A program made the position numbers and the translations under genes. The notes under the pieces were generated by a model. That model saw nothing but the letters and a program-made list of their open reading frames with translations, had not been told where the DNA came from and did not search any database. From Thauera terpenica 58Eu (GTDB lineage: Bacteria; Pseudomonadota; Gammaproteobacteria; Burkholderiales; Rhodocyclaceae), in the NCBI RefSeq assembly GCF_000443165.1, contig NZ_ATJV01000044.1, positions 1 through 64,000 of the forward strand: DNA of 64,000 nucleotides, read 5' to 3'. Each line of letters opens with the position of its first letter. Position 1 is the first letter of the stretch. Shown here in pieces: positions 18,674 through 27,476 of this stretch.

Positions 18674-20008
18674 TCAGGCCGCGCTCGAGCCGGGCTTGCG
18701 TGGCAGCACCACGACGGCTTCCAATCCCCCCGCAGGATGATTATGGAGGTGGACCTGGCCTTGCTGGCGGCGCAGCAGGTTGCGTGCGATCGCAAGCCCC
18801 AGGCCGGTGCCGCCGGTGTCGCGGTTGCGCGAGGTTTCCAGGCGGTAAAAGGGCTCGAATACCTTTTCCAGCTCGGATTCCGGGAGGCCGGGGCCGTGGT
18901 CACGGATGCGGATCTCTATCATCTGGGGCGTGGAGGAGACCTGAATCTCGACCGCGCCACCGAACTTCGCCCCGTTCTCGATCAGATTCCACAACGCGCG
19001 GCGAACGGCAGTCGGGCGTGCGAGCACGGGCACACCGACGCTACCGCTGAGGCTTATCTTCCAACCCATGTCGAGCGCGTCTTCGCGCAAGGCCTCGAGC
19101 AGGCTGTCGACATCGACCGCCTGCGCGGGGGCGGCGTCGTCCAGGCTGCGCGCATAGACCAGGCCTTCCTTGATCAGCGCCTGCATGCTGTCGAGGTCGG
19201 CCTGGACACGAGTGCGCAATGGCTCGTCATCGAGCAGTTCCGCGCGCAGGCGTAGGCGTGTGATCGGGGTTTGCAGGTCGTGCGAGATGGCGGCGAGGAT
19301 GCGGGTGCGCTCACTGACGTGCTCGCGCATGCGTTGCTGCATCTGGTTGAAGGCTTGCGCGGCCTGGCTGACTTCGGTTGGGCCACGGATATCCATGGGT
19401 GCGCGCTCAGGGTCTTCGCCGAGGGCGCGCGCGGCTTCGGCCATGCGAGACAGCGGACGGGTCGCGAGGCGCACAGCGAACCAGGTCAGCAGGCCGACGC
19501 CGCCGATCAGGGCGGCGAGCGCGGCGAACAGACGGGCGGGCTCGGGGTTGCGGAGGTGGGGGCCGGGCGGGATTCCGGGCAGACGTACCTGCAAGGGGGT
19601 GCCGTCGGCCAGATGCACCACGGCGATGATGATGGGGTGTTTCATGCCCGGGCGCTCGTGTGCATAGGCGGCGCTGGTGCGCTCGGGCATGGCCGCGCGC
19701 AAGGCCGCCGGCAGGGGGTGTCCGTCAGGCAGGGGGCGTAGCGGCTCCGAGGGCTGGCGCAGCGCAAGACGCAGGCGTCGGCGGCCAAGCTGATCTATCC
19801 ACTGCTCGCGCTCGGCGGTGCTAAGGCGGTCGAGCACCTCCACCTTGGTGGCAATTTCCTGCGCCACGCTCTCGAACAGCGCGGCGCGTCCGAGGCGCTC
19901 GCGCTCGCCGACGAAGAGGGTGAAGCTGACGGCGAGCACGATCATGATGCCGACGATCAGGATCAGCATCAGGCGCGCAAACAGGCTGTGGAGCCAGGGC
20001 AGCTTCAT
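18674..20008 (-). CDS. Sensor histidine kinase
   Basis: The 444-residue kinase has two membrane helices (about 11-33 and 158-180) flanking a periplasmic sensor of about 120 residues. A HAMP linker follows (TRPLSRMAEAARALGEDP), then a HisKA domain with phosphorylatable His243 in ISHDLQTPITRLRLR. The HATPase domain has N, G1 and G2 boxes (NLIENGAKFG, DHGPGLP, GGTGLGLAIA). Its start overlaps the response regulator stop by four bases, so the pair is translationally coupled. The divergent Spy/CpxP-like gene suggests it senses envelope or metal stress. The specific signal is unknown. Confidence 0.93.
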   Translation of the reverse strand: MKLPWLHSLFARLMLILIVGIMIVLAVSFTLFVGERERLGRAALFESVAQEIATKVEVLDRLSTAEREQWIDQLGRRRLRLALRQPSEPLRPLPDGHPLPAALRAAMPERTSAAYAHERPGMKHPIIIAVVHLADGTPLQVRLPGIPPGPHLRNPEPARLFAALAALIGGVGLLTWFAVRLATRPLSRMAEAARALGEDPERAPMDIRGPTEVSQAAQAFNQMQQRMREHVSERTRILAAISHDLQTPITRLRLRAELLDDEPLRTRVQADLDSMQALIKEGLVYARSLDDAAPAQAVDVDSLLEALREDALDMGWKISLSGSVGVPVLARPTAVRRALWNLIENGAKFGGAVEIQVSSTPQMIEIRIRDHGPGLPESELEKVFEPFYRLETSRNRDTGGTGLGLAIARNLLRRQQGQVHLHNHPAGGLEAVVVLPRKPGSSAA

Positions 20009-20772
20009 GGACTGTTCCGTGTGCTATCGGGCGCTACGGTGCTGACTTCGACGGCGAGCACGTAGCCCTCGTTGCGTATGGTCTTGATGATGGTGGGTTC
20101 GCGCGCGTTGTCGCCCAGACGCTGGCGCAGGCGGCTGATCTGGAGGTCGATCGAGCGGTCGAAGAGCTCGGCTTCGCGCCCCTGCGTCAGTTCCATCAAC
20201 TGGTCGCGCGACAACACGCGCTGCGGGTGCGACAGAAAGATCGTCAACATGCGGTATTCCGCACCCGACAGCGCGACCACCGTGCCATCTGCGTCGATCA
20301 GGTGGCGGTTGACGGTGTCCAGACGCCACTGCGCGAAGTGCAGTTCGCGCGCATTGGAAGGTGCTGCGGTGTCGAGGTTGGGTGGCAGCGAACGGGTGCG
20401 ACGCAGCACGGCACGGATGCGGGCGAACAGCTCGCGCGGCACAAAGGGCTTGGTGAGGTAGTCGTCAGCGCCCATTTCAAGGCCGAGGATGCGGTCCATG
20501 TCGTCGCCGCGTGCGGTGAGCATCAGGATGGGTGTGTTCGCGGGCGGGCCGCCGGCTGCGCGCAGGTTGCGGCACAGGGTGAGGCCGTCCTCGCCCGGCA
20601 TCATGATGTCGAGTACGATGAGGTCGATGCGGTGCTGCTCCAGCGCCGCCTTCATCTCGCGCCCGTCGGCCGCCGTGGTGCAGCGCAGCCCCTGCTTTTC
20701 GAGATAATCGGCGAGCAGCCCGCGAATGTCACGATCGTCATCGACGATCAGGATGTGGTCTTGTTGGCTCAT
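20005..20772 (-). CDS. OmpR-family response regulator
   Basis: The 255-residue DNA-binding regulator has a receiver domain with the acidic triad and phosphoacceptor Asp55 (LIVLDIMMPGEDG), followed by the LTKPF lysine motif. A C-terminal winged-helix domain (LSGAEYRMLTIFLSHPQRVLS; RSIDLQISRLRQRLGDN) completes it. The start at 20772 has an AAGGAG site eight bases upstream; an open extension upstream is rejected. It is cotranscribed with the sensor kinase and divergent from a Spy-like gene, with 196 bases between the starts. Confidence 0.94.
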   Translation of the reverse strand: MSQQDHILIVDDDRDIRGLLADYLEKQGLRCTTAADGREMKAALEQHRIDLIVLDIMMPGEDGLTLCRNLRAAGGPPANTPILMLTARGDDMDRILGLEMGADDYLTKPFVPRELFARIRAVLRRTRSLPPNLDTAAPSNARELHFAQWRLDTVNRHLIDADGTVVALSGAEYRMLTIFLSHPQRVLSRDQLMELTQGREAELFDRSIDLQISRLRQRLGDNAREPTIIKTIRNEGYVLAVEVSTVAPDSTRNSP

Positions 20773-20968
20773 TGCAGGCTCTCCTTGAGACCAATGGTAA
20801 GCCCGTGGCGGGCTGGCTTTGTATCCCAGCGTATCAAACCGGGCCTCAGAGACAGAAGGCTGCAAATCTGTCCCATCCTGACAAACGCCGCACACATCGG
20901 GATGTTCCAATGGTCTCGTCGCCCAAAGCTTGGGGCGCAGCCGATACCAACCTGCAAGGAGAGACATC

Positions 20969-21532
20969 ATGAAGAATTCAATCAAGACTTCGATCGCCGT
21001 CGCCATCATCGCCACCGGTGCCCTGGGCGCTTCTGCCGCACTGGCCTGGGGTGGGCACTGTGATGGCAGCGGCCCGCGCGGCGGCATGGGCGGCTGGTCG
21101 CAGATGGAACCGGAGCAGATGGAAGAAAGGATGGCGCAGCGTATTGATCTGCACTTCGCGCGTCTCGAGTTGGCACTCGTGCTGAGCCCTGCGCAGAAGC
21201 CGGCTTTCGACACCTTCAAGGCGGAGATGAAGGCACGTGCCGAACGCATGGCGAGCGCCATGGCCGAGCGTCGCACGGGCACGCGACCGGCGACTGCGGT
21301 CGAGCGCATGCAGCGCATGGAAGAAATGGGCAAGCTGCGTCAGAGCGAGATGGCTGAGGCCCGCAAGACCGTCGAGACTTTCTATGCGACTCTGGGCGAG
21401 GCACAGAAGATCGTGTTTGATGCGGAGTTCCAGAAGATGGGGCCCAGGGATGGCATGGGTGAGCGCGGCCTGCGTGACGGTAGTGGTGCCGGCGGCGGCG
21501 GTGGTGCTGGAATGCGATCCGGCCGCGGCTAA
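20969..21532 (+). CDS. Spy/CpxP-like periplasmic stress protein
   Basis: From the ATG at 20969 (AAGGAG site) the protein has 187 residues. A Sec signal peptide is at residues 1-26 (ending ASAALAWGG). Long amphipathic helices rich in Met, Arg, Glu and Gln follow, with an LSPAQKPAFDTF segment that matches the LTxxQ region of Spy/CpxP proteins. The C-terminus is a Gly-rich tail (GAGGGGGAG). Family members are ATP-independent periplasmic chaperones or feedback inhibitors of envelope stress kinases. Divergence from an OmpR/kinase pair suggests a Cpx-like feedback unit. Identity as Spy versus another LTxxQ protein is uncertain. Confidence 0.72.
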   Translation: MKNSIKTSIAVAIIATGALGASAALAWGGHCDGSGPRGGMGGWSQMEPEQMEERMAQRIDLHFARLELALVLSPAQKPAFDTFKAEMKARAERMASAMAERRTGTRPATAVERMQRMEEMGKLRQSEMAEARKTVETFYATLGEAQKIVFDAEFQKMGPRDGMGERGLRDGSGAGGGGGAGMRSGRG

Positions 21533-21593
21533 GCGCAGCATGCACTGATTGAAAGAGGGCGAAGGCCGCCTGCGCTCATGAGGTGCTGAACAC

Positions 21594-21621
21594 AAAAGGC
21601 CATCCCGGGGGATGGCCTTTT
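21594..21621. terminator. Bidirectional terminator spy-like / aceA
   Basis: AAAAGGCCATCC (21594-21605) pairs perfectly with GGATGGCCTTTT (21610-21621) around a 4-base loop, with A-run and T-run flanks. It separates the two convergent genes. Confidence 0.88.
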
Positions 21622-21657
21622 TCAATATTCCCGCTCTCGGGCGGGGCACGGTTCAGC

Positions 21658-22971
21658 TTAGTGGAACTGCTCTTCTTCGGTCGAGCCGGTCAGCGCCTTC
21701 ACCGAGGAGGTGCCGCCCTGAATCACGGTGGTGACGTCGTCGAAGTAGCCTGCGCCCACTTCCTGCTGGTGCGACACGAAGGTGTAGCCCTGCTCGCGCG
21801 CGGCGAATTCCGGCTCCTGAACCATCTGCACGTAGTGCTTCATGCCTTCGCCGCGCGCATAGGCGTGGGCGAACTGGAAGGTGTTGAACCAGTTGATGTG
21901 GATGCCGGCCAGGGTGATGAACTGATACTTGTAGCCCAGCGCGGACAACTCGTCCTGGAACTTGGCGATGGTGGTGTCGTCCAGGTTCTTCTTCCAGTTG
22001 AAGGACGGCGAGCAGTTGTAGGACAGCAGCTTGCCCGGGCAGGCGGCATGCACGGCCTGCGCGAACTCGCGGGCGAAGCCCAGATCGGGCGTGCCGGTCT
22101 CGCACCACACCAGGTCGGCGTAGGGGGCGTAGGCGACGCCGCGGCTGATGGCTTGCTCGAGGCCGTTCTTGACGCGGTAGAAGCCTTCCTGGGTGCGCTC
22201 ACCGGTGAGGAAGGGCTTGTCGTTGGCGTCGTGATCGGAGGTGATCAGGTTCGCCGCTTCAGCGTCGGTGCGCGCCAGGATCAGCGTCGGCACGCCCATG
22301 ACGTCGGCGGCAAAGCGGGCCGCGAGCAGCTTCTCGATGGCTTCCTGGGTCGGCACCAGCACCTTGCCACCCATGTGGCCGCACTTCTTCACCGCAGCGA
22401 GCTGATCTTCGAAGTGCACACCGGCCGCGCCGGCGGTGATCATGTTCTTCATCAGCTCGAAAGCGTTGAGCACGCCGCCGAAACCGGCCTCAGCGTCGGC
22501 GACGATGGGCAGGAAGTAGTCGATGTAGTCCTTGTCGCCCGGGTTGATGTCGCGCGACCACTGGATCTCGTCGGCGCGCTTGAAGGTGTTGTTGATGCGG
22601 CGAACCATGGTCGGCACCGAGTCGTAGGCGTACAGCGACTGGTCGGGGTACATGGTCTCGGAGGTGTTGCCGTCGGCGGCAACCTGCCAGCCGGACAGAT
22701 ACACGGCTTCCAGACCCGCCTTGGCCTGCTGCATGGCCTGGCCGGCGGTGATGGCGCCAAAGGCGTTCACATAGCCTTTCTTGGCGCTGCCGTTGACGCG
22801 CTCCCACAGCAGCTTGGCGCCGCGCTGGGCGAAGGTGTGCTCGGGCTGCAGGCTGCCACGCAGGCGGACGACGTCAGCCGCGGAGTAGCCGCGCTTGACG
22901 CTCTTCCAGCGCGGGTTTTCGGCCCAGTCTTTTTCCAGGGCTGCAATTTGCTGTTCGCGGGTCATGGTCAT
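21658..22971 (-). CDS. aceA: Isocitrate lyase
   Basis: AceA cleaves isocitrate to succinate and glyoxylate in the glyoxylate bypass, needed for growth on acetate and fatty acids. The 437-residue protein has the catalytic loop KKCGHMGGKVLVPTQEAI and the substrate-binding segments SYNCSPSFNWKKNLDD and WCETGTPDLGFAREFAQ. The N-terminus MTMTREQQIAALEKDW is intact. Malate synthase is not in the window. A promoter and two dyad elements lie upstream and suggest carbon-source control. Confidence 0.97.
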   Translation of the reverse strand: MTMTREQQIAALEKDWAENPRWKSVKRGYSAADVVRLRGSLQPEHTFAQRGAKLLWERVNGSAKKGYVNAFGAITAGQAMQQAKAGLEAVYLSGWQVAADGNTSETMYPDQSLYAYDSVPTMVRRINNTFKRADEIQWSRDINPGDKDYIDYFLPIVADAEAGFGGVLNAFELMKNMITAGAAGVHFEDQLAAVKKCGHMGGKVLVPTQEAIEKLLAARFAADVMGVPTLILARTDAEAANLITSDHDANDKPFLTGERTQEGFYRVKNGLEQAISRGVAYAPYADLVWCETGTPDLGFAREFAQAVHAACPGKLLSYNCSPSFNWKKNLDDTTIAKFQDELSALGYKYQFITLAGIHINWFNTFQFAHAYARGEGMKHYVQMVQEPEFAAREQGYTFVSHQQEVGAGYFDDVTTVIQGGTSSVKALTGSTEEEQFH

Positions 22972-23087
22972 GATGTTTCCTTATGAAAAGAGCAGGAGGG
23001 GTCAAGGTTTGCGGTCAGTTCGAGCGTGGACCGCGGTGTTCCTGGGGTGAGCTTGCTGAAAAGCGGAGTGCATCACCGATGGTGTGA

Positions 23088-23116
23088 AGTATAAGAGGCA
23101 TTCCGCGTAGCAGCAA
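23088..23116 (-). promoter_or_regulatory. aceA promoter
   Basis: Read on the minus strand, TTGCTG (23116-23111) and TATACT (23093-23088) are spaced by 17 bases. Transcription should start near 23081, giving an aceA leader of about 110 bases. The palindrome at 23118-23135 abuts the -35 element. Nothing else is seen in 22972-23087. Confidence 0.6.
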
Positions 23117-23117
23117 T

Positions 23118-23135
23118 ATGTCTTATATAAGACAT
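23118..23135. promoter_or_regulatory. 18-bp perfect palindrome upstream of aceA
   Basis: ATGTCTTATATAAGACAT is a perfect 18-bp dyad centred about 45 bases upstream of the predicted aceA start of transcription. That position suits an activator or a repressor overlapping the -35 region. A single half-site ATGTCTT recurs at 23169-23175. The cognate regulator is not identifiable from the window. Confidence 0.75.
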
Positions 23136-23173
23136 AAGAAAAAAGTTTGCGTAATTAAAACAGTGAATTATGT

Positions 23174-23200
23174 CTTCCGTTTCAATCAGTGAAACGGAAG
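23174..23200. promoter_or_regulatory. 11-bp inverted repeat upstream of aceA
   Basis: CTTCCGTTTCA (23174-23184) and TGAAACGGAAG (23190-23200) are exact complements around a 5-base centre. It lies about 105 bases upstream of the predicted aceA start. It may be a second operator or a hairpin in the rraA 3' region. Nothing coding is seen in 23201-23299. Confidence 0.55.
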
Positions 23201-23299
23201 TGATCGCTGTGAAATGAGATTTGCCTGCGGCCGTGCTGCACTGCATCGTGCTGGACGCGCAGGGGGTGTCTCGTCCGCGATCAGAAAAAGTGAGCTCGT

Positions 23300-23776
23300 T
23301 CAGATCAGGGCGCGTGCTGACAGGATGACTCCGTCCTCGTCGGCATACAGGTAGTGACCGGGCGTGAAAGTGACGCCGCCAAAGCTGACCGGCACGTCGG
23401 CTTCGCCGACATTGCGCTTGACTGTCTTGCACGGGTGGGTGCCGAGCGCGAATACGCCAATCTCCATCGCACCGATGGCTTTCGAGTCCCGAATGCAGCC
23501 GTAGACGATAATCCCCGCCCAAGCATTCTTGACCGCGAGCTCGGCAAGCTGGTCGCCGAGCAGGGCGCAGCGCATCGAGGCGCCGCCGTCGATGACGAGC
23601 ACACGGCCCTCGCCGGTCGACTCGACGGCCTTGCGCACGTAGGAGTTGTCCTCGTGGATCTTCAGGGTGCTGATGCGCCCACCGAATGCGCTGTGCCCAC
23701 CGTAGCTCTTGAACATCGGGCTGACGACGCTCAGCTGGTCGTGGGTGTCGCAGAGGTCGGCGGTGTGAATGTCCAT
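23300..23776 (-). CDS. rraA: RraA-family protein
   Basis: The 158-residue protein matches the RraA fold: MDIHTADLCDTHDQLSVVSPMF at the N-terminus, GGASMRCALLGDQLAELAVKNAWAG and YGCIRDSKAIGAMEIGVFALG centrally. E. coli RraA binds and inhibits RNase E. Many homologues are instead metal-dependent 4-hydroxy-4-methyl-2-oxoglutarate/oxaloacetate aldolases; the GD..R/D metal-site pattern (LLGDQLAELA, CIRDS) is present, so both functions remain possible. It is encoded on the same strand upstream of aceA but separated by over 300 bases and the aceA promoter. Confidence 0.88.
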   Translation of the reverse strand: MDIHTADLCDTHDQLSVVSPMFKSYGGHSAFGGRISTLKIHEDNSYVRKAVESTGEGRVLVIDGGASMRCALLGDQLAELAVKNAWAGIIVYGCIRDSKAIGAMEIGVFALGTHPCKTVKRNVGEADVPVSFGGVTFTPGHYLYADEDGVILSARALI

Positions 23777-23810
23777 GATCGCTCCTTGTCGATGGCGAGG
23801 TGAATGAATG

Positions 23811-23853
23811 AGGCAGGGCGCCCCTCAGGCAGGGCGCCCTTCAGGCAGCGCGC
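23811..23853. repeat. 16-bp tandem repeat upstream of rraA
   Basis: Two near-identical 16-base units (AGGCAGGGCGCCCCTC at 23811-23826 and one variant base in 23827-23842) are followed by a partial third ending near 23853. Each holds the palindrome GGGCGCCC. The array is about 35 bases upstream of the rraA start codon. Confidence 0.7.
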
Positions 23854-23894
23854 ATGATAATTCAGCGCCCCGTCGGCGACGCGAGCTTGCAGGC

Positions 23895-23930
23895 AAAAAA
23901 ACGGCGCGCCCCGCGAAGGGCACGCCGTTT
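23895..23930 (-). terminator. clpA terminator
   Basis: On the minus strand AAACGGCG (23930-23923) and CGCCGTTT (23906-23899) form the outer stem, with an imperfect GC-rich inner part, and run into a T-run (complement of 23895-23901). It lies 24 bases after the clpA stop codon. Confidence 0.75.
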
Positions 23931-23953
23931 GTGCTGGCCGCGCGCAAAGGAGC

Positions 23954-26230
23954 TCAGGCGGTTGCGGTCTCCGCTTCCTCGAACACCAGCTTGACCTTTT
24001 CTTCCTCGTCGAGGTCGATCGTCACCTTGCCGCCGTTCACCAGGCGGCCGAAGAGTAGTTCGTCGGCCAGCGCGGAACGGATCGTGTCCTGAATCAGCCG
24101 CGCCATCGGGCGCGCGCCCATCAGCGGGTCGAAGCCCCTCTCGGCCAGCCAGGCCTTGAGCTCGTCGGTGAAGTGCGCATCCACCTTCTTCTCGTGCAGC
24201 TGAGCTTCGAGCTGCATGATGAACTTCTCCACCACGCGCAGAATCACCTCGTGATCAAGCGCCTTGAACGAGATCATCGCATCCAGCCGGTTGCGGAACT
24301 CCGGTGTGAACAAGCGCTTGATGTCGGCCATCTCGTCACCGGCTTCACGCTTGGTGGAGAAGCCGATCACCGACTTGTGCATCGCCTCGGCGCCTGCGTT
24401 GGTGGTCATGATGATGATCACATTGCGGAAATCCGCCTGTCGACCATTGTTGTCCGTGAGCGTGCCATGGTCCATGACCTGCAGCAGGATGTTGTAGATG
24501 TCGGGGTGCGCCTTTTCGATCTCGTCCAGCAGCAGCACGCAGTGGGGCTTCTTGCTGATCTGCTCGGTGAGCAGGCCTCCCTGGTCAAAGCCGACGTAGC
24601 CCGGTGGCGCACCGATCAGCCGGCTCACCGCGTGGCGCTCCATGTACTCGGACATGTCAAAGCGCACCAGTTCGATGCCCAGCGTGTAGGCGAGCTGACG
24701 TGCGACTTCAGTCTTGCCGACACCGGTAGGCCCGGAGAAGAGGAAGGAGCCGATCGGCTTTTGCGGATTGCCCAGTCCGGAGCGCGACATCTTGATCGCT
24801 TTTGCGAGCGCCTCGATGGCGGCGCCCTGGCCGAACACCACGTTCTTGAGGTCGCGTTCCAGCGTCTTCAGTGCAGCCTTGTCGTCATTGGACACGGTGC
24901 GCGGCGGGATGCGTGCGATCTTGGCGACGATCTCCTCGATCTCATTCTTGCCTATGGTCTTCTTCTGCTTCGACTTCGGCAGGATGCGCTGGGCAGCACC
25001 GGCCTCGTCGATGACGTCGATGGCCTTGTCAGGCAGGTGGCGGTCATTGATGTACTTGGCCGACAGCTCTGCCGCACTCGACAGCGCCGAGCTGGAATAC
25101 TTGATGCCGTGGTGTTCCTCGAAGCGACTCTTGAGACCCTTCAGGATTTCAATCGTCTCGGCGACCGAAGGTTCGACCACGTCGATCTTCTGGAAGCGAC
25201 GCGAGAGCGCGTGGTCCTTCTCGAAGATCTGGCGGAACTCGTTGTAAGTGGTCGCCCCGATGCACTTGAGCTGGCCCGAGGACAGCGCCGGCTTGAGCAG
25301 GTTGGAGGCATCAAGCGTGCCGCCCGACGCCGCGCCTGCACCGATCAAGGTGTGGATCTCGTCGATGAACAAGATGGCGTTGGGGTTCTCGGTGAGTTGC
25401 TTGAGCACCGCCTTCAGACGTTGCTCGAAGTCGCCCCGGTACTTGGTGCCGGCCAGGAGCGCACCCATGTCGAGTGAGTACACTTGCGCGTTGTTGAGGA
25501 TCTCGGGCACACGGCCTTCGACGATGCGATGCGCGAGCCCTTCGGCGATGGCGGTCTTGCCCACGCCCGCCTCGCCCACCAGCAGCGGATTGTTCTTGCG
25601 GCGGCGGCAAAGGGTCTGGATGACGCGCTCGACTTCCTTCTCGCGCCCGATGAGCGGGTCGATCTTGCCGACCAGGGCCTGCTGGTTCAGGTTCAGGGTG
25701 TAGCTCTCGAGTGCGCCGCCAGCCGGCTTGTCCTCCTGCTCCTGTTCGCCCCCCTGTTCGCCGTCGCTGCGGCCGGGCGTGCCTGCGCCTTGCGGAGGCA
25801 CCTTGGCGATGCCGTGGGAGATGAAGTTGACGACGTCCAGACGCGAGATGTTCTGTCGCTGCAGGTAGTACACCGCGTGCGAATCCTTCTCGCCAAAGAT
25901 CGCGACCAGCACGTTCGCGCCCGTCACCTCTTTCTTGCCCGACGACTGCACGTGCAGGATGGCGCGCTGGATGACGCGCTGAAAGCCGAGCGTCGGTTGC
26001 GTGTCGATCTCATCGCTGCCTTCGAGGCGCGGCGTATGTTCGTTGATGAAATTGGTCAGTTCCCGCCGCAATTCCTCGATGTTGGCGGCGCAGGCGCGCA
26101 GCACCTCTGCCGCCGAGGGGTTATCCAGCAACGCGAGCAACAGGTGCTCGACGGTGATGAACTCGTGACGCTTCTGACGTGCCTCCACGAAAGCCATGTG
26201 CAGGCTGACTTCAAGCTCTTGCGCGATCAT
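23954..26230 (-). CDS. clpA: ATP-dependent Clp protease ATP-binding subunit ClpA
   Basis: ClpA is the AAA+ unfoldase that feeds substrates to ClpP. The 758-residue protein begins [26 protein letters not shown], the double Clp_N domain (1-145). Two AAA modules follow, with Walker A motifs [12 protein letters not shown] (near residue 220) and [12 protein letters not shown] (near 500). Walker B and sensor motifs are intact ([27 protein letters not shown]). The acidic linker [11 protein letters not shown] (about 155-165) is typical. It starts directly after the clpS stop codon (TGA-ATG), so the two are coupled. Confidence 0.97.
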   Translation of the reverse strand: MIAQELEVSLHMAFVEARQKRHEFITVEHLLLALLDNPSAAEVLRACAANIEELRRELTNFINEHTPRLEGSDEIDTQPTLGFQRVIQRAILHVQSSGKKEVTGANVLVAIFGEKDSHAVYYLQRQNISRLDVVNFISHGIAKVPPQGAGTPGRSDGEQGGEQEQEDKPAGGALESYTLNLNQQALVGKIDPLIGREKEVERVIQTLCRRRKNNPLLVGEAGVGKTAIAEGLAHRIVEGRVPEILNNAQVYSLDMGALLAGTKYRGDFEQRLKAVLKQLTENPNAILFIDEIHTLIGAGAASGGTLDASNLLKPALSSGQLKCIGATTYNEFRQIFEKDHALSRRFQKIDVVEPSVAETIEILKGLKSRFEEHHGIKYSSSALSSAAELSAKYINDRHLPDKAIDVIDEAGAAQRILPKSKQKKTIGKNEIEEIVAKIARIPPRTVSNDDKAALKTLERDLKNVVFGQGAAIEALAKAIKMSRSGLGNPQKPIGSFLFSGPTGVGKTEVARQLAYTLGIELVRFDMSEYMERHAVSRLIGAPPGYVGFDQGGLLTEQISKKPHCVLLLDEIEKAHPDIYNILLQVMDHGTLTDNNGRQADFRNVIIIMTTNAGAEAMHKSVIGFSTKREAGDEMADIKRLFTPEFRNRLDAMISFKALDHEVILRVVEKFIMQLEAQLHEKKVDAHFTDELKAWLAERGFDPLMGARPMARLIQDTIRSALADELLFGRLVNGGKVTIDLDEEEKVKLVFEEAETATA

Positions 26231-26548
26231 TCAGTTTTCCTCCATCACGCATGCCAGCGGATGTTGATGCTGACGAGCAAATGAGGCGACCTGTTCAACC
26301 TTGGTCGTTGCGATGTCTCGCGGAAAGACGCCGCACACCCCGATGCCCTCTCTGTGGACTTGGAGCATGACTCGCGTGGCACGTTCGCGATCCATGCTGA
26401 AAAATTTCTGCAGAACGATGATCACGAAGTCCATGGGTGTGAAGTCATCGTTGAGCAGAAGCACCTTGTACAGGGGCGGCGGACGGGTGCGCGTCCGCTT
26501 CGCCTCGAGGACGAGTTCGTCTTGTTTCCGGATACCCATGAATTTCAT
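26231..26548 (-). CDS. clpS: ClpS adaptor protein
   Basis: ClpS binds the ClpA N-domain and delivers N-degron substrates. With the ATG at 26548 the protein has 105 residues. The conserved core is [65 protein letters not shown] in outline; the N-degron pocket (Asn-Asp in LLNDDFTPM, Met and His in VMLQVH) is intact. An ATG at 26539 is an alternative; neither has a clear ribosome site. A longer frame upstream is not family-like. It is transcribed with clpA and divergent from the cold-shock gene. Confidence 0.93.
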   Translation of the reverse strand: MKFMGIRKQDELVLEAKRTRTRPPPLYKVLLLNDDFTPMDFVIIVLQKFFSMDRERATRVMLQVHREGIGVCGVFPRDIATTKVEQVASFARQHQHPLACVMEEN

Positions 26549-26931
26549 TCTAATGGAGTCGTCGCCGAGTGCAACACAGGAGATTTCCACCGCTCCTTGT
26601 CGGCGTGCCGCACACTCGTCGCCGACATGCACGGGTGCCGCGGTGTATACGCAACACTGATCGTGCGCCGCGGCATAAGTTGCAAGTGCGCGTGAATGAT
26701 GAAAAATCAGCCTTTTCAAAGGCGGGTGGGCCGGGTTTTCTTGTTGCGTTGCCGCAAGAAAATGTGTCCAGCAAACCGTTGACGGCCTTAAGTCAACTGC
26801 GTAAAAGCTAGGCCGTGCGCAGGCTTGAGCTTGATATGGGGTGCGTTTCGTACTTCTTCAAGTTGCTCGTGGCGCCAAATTGATGGTCGGGGTTCCGATC
26901 GGATCAAGCAACCTTGAAGGAAAGAAGCAAT
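26549..26931. other. clpS / cold-shock intergenic region
   Basis: These 383 bases separate the divergent clpS and cold-shock genes and show no convincing coding frame. A TTGACG at 26779-26784 with TAAAAG at 26802-26807 (17-base spacer) could be the cold-shock promoter. It would leave a leader of about 120 bases, as is usual for csp mRNAs. An AAGGAA ribosome site precedes the csp ATG. No clpSA promoter is confidently visible. Confidence 0.45.
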
Positions 26932-27135
26932 ATGGCAACTGGTACCGTGAAGTGGTTCAACGATTCCAAGGGTTTCGGCTTCATTACGCCCGACGACGGC
27001 AGTGAAGACCTGTTCGCGCATTTCTCCGCCATCACCATGGGTGGTTTCAAGACTCTGAAAGAGGGCGAGAAAGTCAGTTTCGACGTCACGCAAGGTCCCA
27101 AGGGCAAGCAGGCTTCCAACATCCAGCGCGCCTGA
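26932..27135 (+). CDS. Cold-shock protein (CspA family)
   Basis: This 67-residue single cold-shock domain protein binds single-stranded RNA and DNA as an RNA chaperone. RNP1 (KGFGFI) and RNP2 (DLFAHF) are intact. The N-terminus [20 protein letters not shown] is typical, and the ATG at 26932 has a strong ribosome site. A slightly longer frame starting at 26914 is rejected. It is monocistronic, with a long leader and a very strong terminator-like hairpin after it. Whether it is cold-inducible cannot be told from sequence. Confidence 0.95.
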   Translation: MATGTVKWFNDSKGFGFITPDDGSEDLFAHFSAITMGGFKTLKEGEKVSFDVTQGPKGKQASNIQRA

Positions 27136-27180
27136 TTCCGACCGTTTGCGGTATGCCCGGCACCCGTCGTGCCGGTGCCG

Positions 27181-27224
27181 GAAAGCAGAAGGGCCATCGA
27201 GTGATCGATGGCCCTTCTGCTTTC
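27181..27224. terminator. 20-bp perfect hairpin after the csp gene
   Basis: Bases 27181-27200 are exactly complementary to 27205-27224 with a GTGA loop. The stem runs GAAAGCAGAAGG... to its mirror. It sits between the convergent csp and rpmG genes; the stem ends supply only short A/T tracts, so it may work as a bidirectional terminator or mRNA 3' stabiliser. Confidence 0.8.
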
Positions 27225-27285
27225 TGAAGTCAGAGCTTACACATCGCCCGGCGTATACGTAATGTCATGCGCCAGCCGACGAAGC

Positions 27286-27453
27286 TTACTTCAGCTTTAC
27301 TTCCTTGTACGGCACGTGCTTGCGTACGACCGGGTCATACTTGTTGAATTCAAGCTTTCCCGAGGAGGTGCGCTTGTTCTTCGACGTGGTGTAGAAATGA
27401 CCCGTACCGGCAGTCGATTCCAGCTTGATTTTCTCGCGGACGCCCTTGGCCAT
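27286..27453 (-). CDS. rpmG: 50S ribosomal protein L33
   Basis: The 55-residue protein reads [20 protein letters not shown] and continues with [20 protein letters not shown] to a Lys-rich end, clearly L33. It lacks the CxxC zinc pairs, so it is the zinc-independent (C-minus) form. The ATG at 27453 lies 24 bases after the rpmB stop codon; the rpmB-rpmG order is standard. It was found by direct translation because it is short. Confidence 0.95.
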   Translation of the reverse strand: MAKGVREKIKLESTAGTGHFYTTSKNKRTSSGKLEFNKYDPVVRKHVPYKEVKLK

Positions 27454-27476
27454 GGCCTTCTCCGTTCAGTGTGTGC

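Noticed and set aside
21583..22986. 467-codon plus-strand frame opposite aceA
   Set aside because: The real product on the minus strand is isocitrate lyase with intact catalytic motifs; the opposite frame is low-complexity Gly/Val/His-rich.
24173..25477. 434-codon plus-strand frame opposite clpA
   Set aside because: It is the antisense shadow of ClpA; no start signals or conserved motif.
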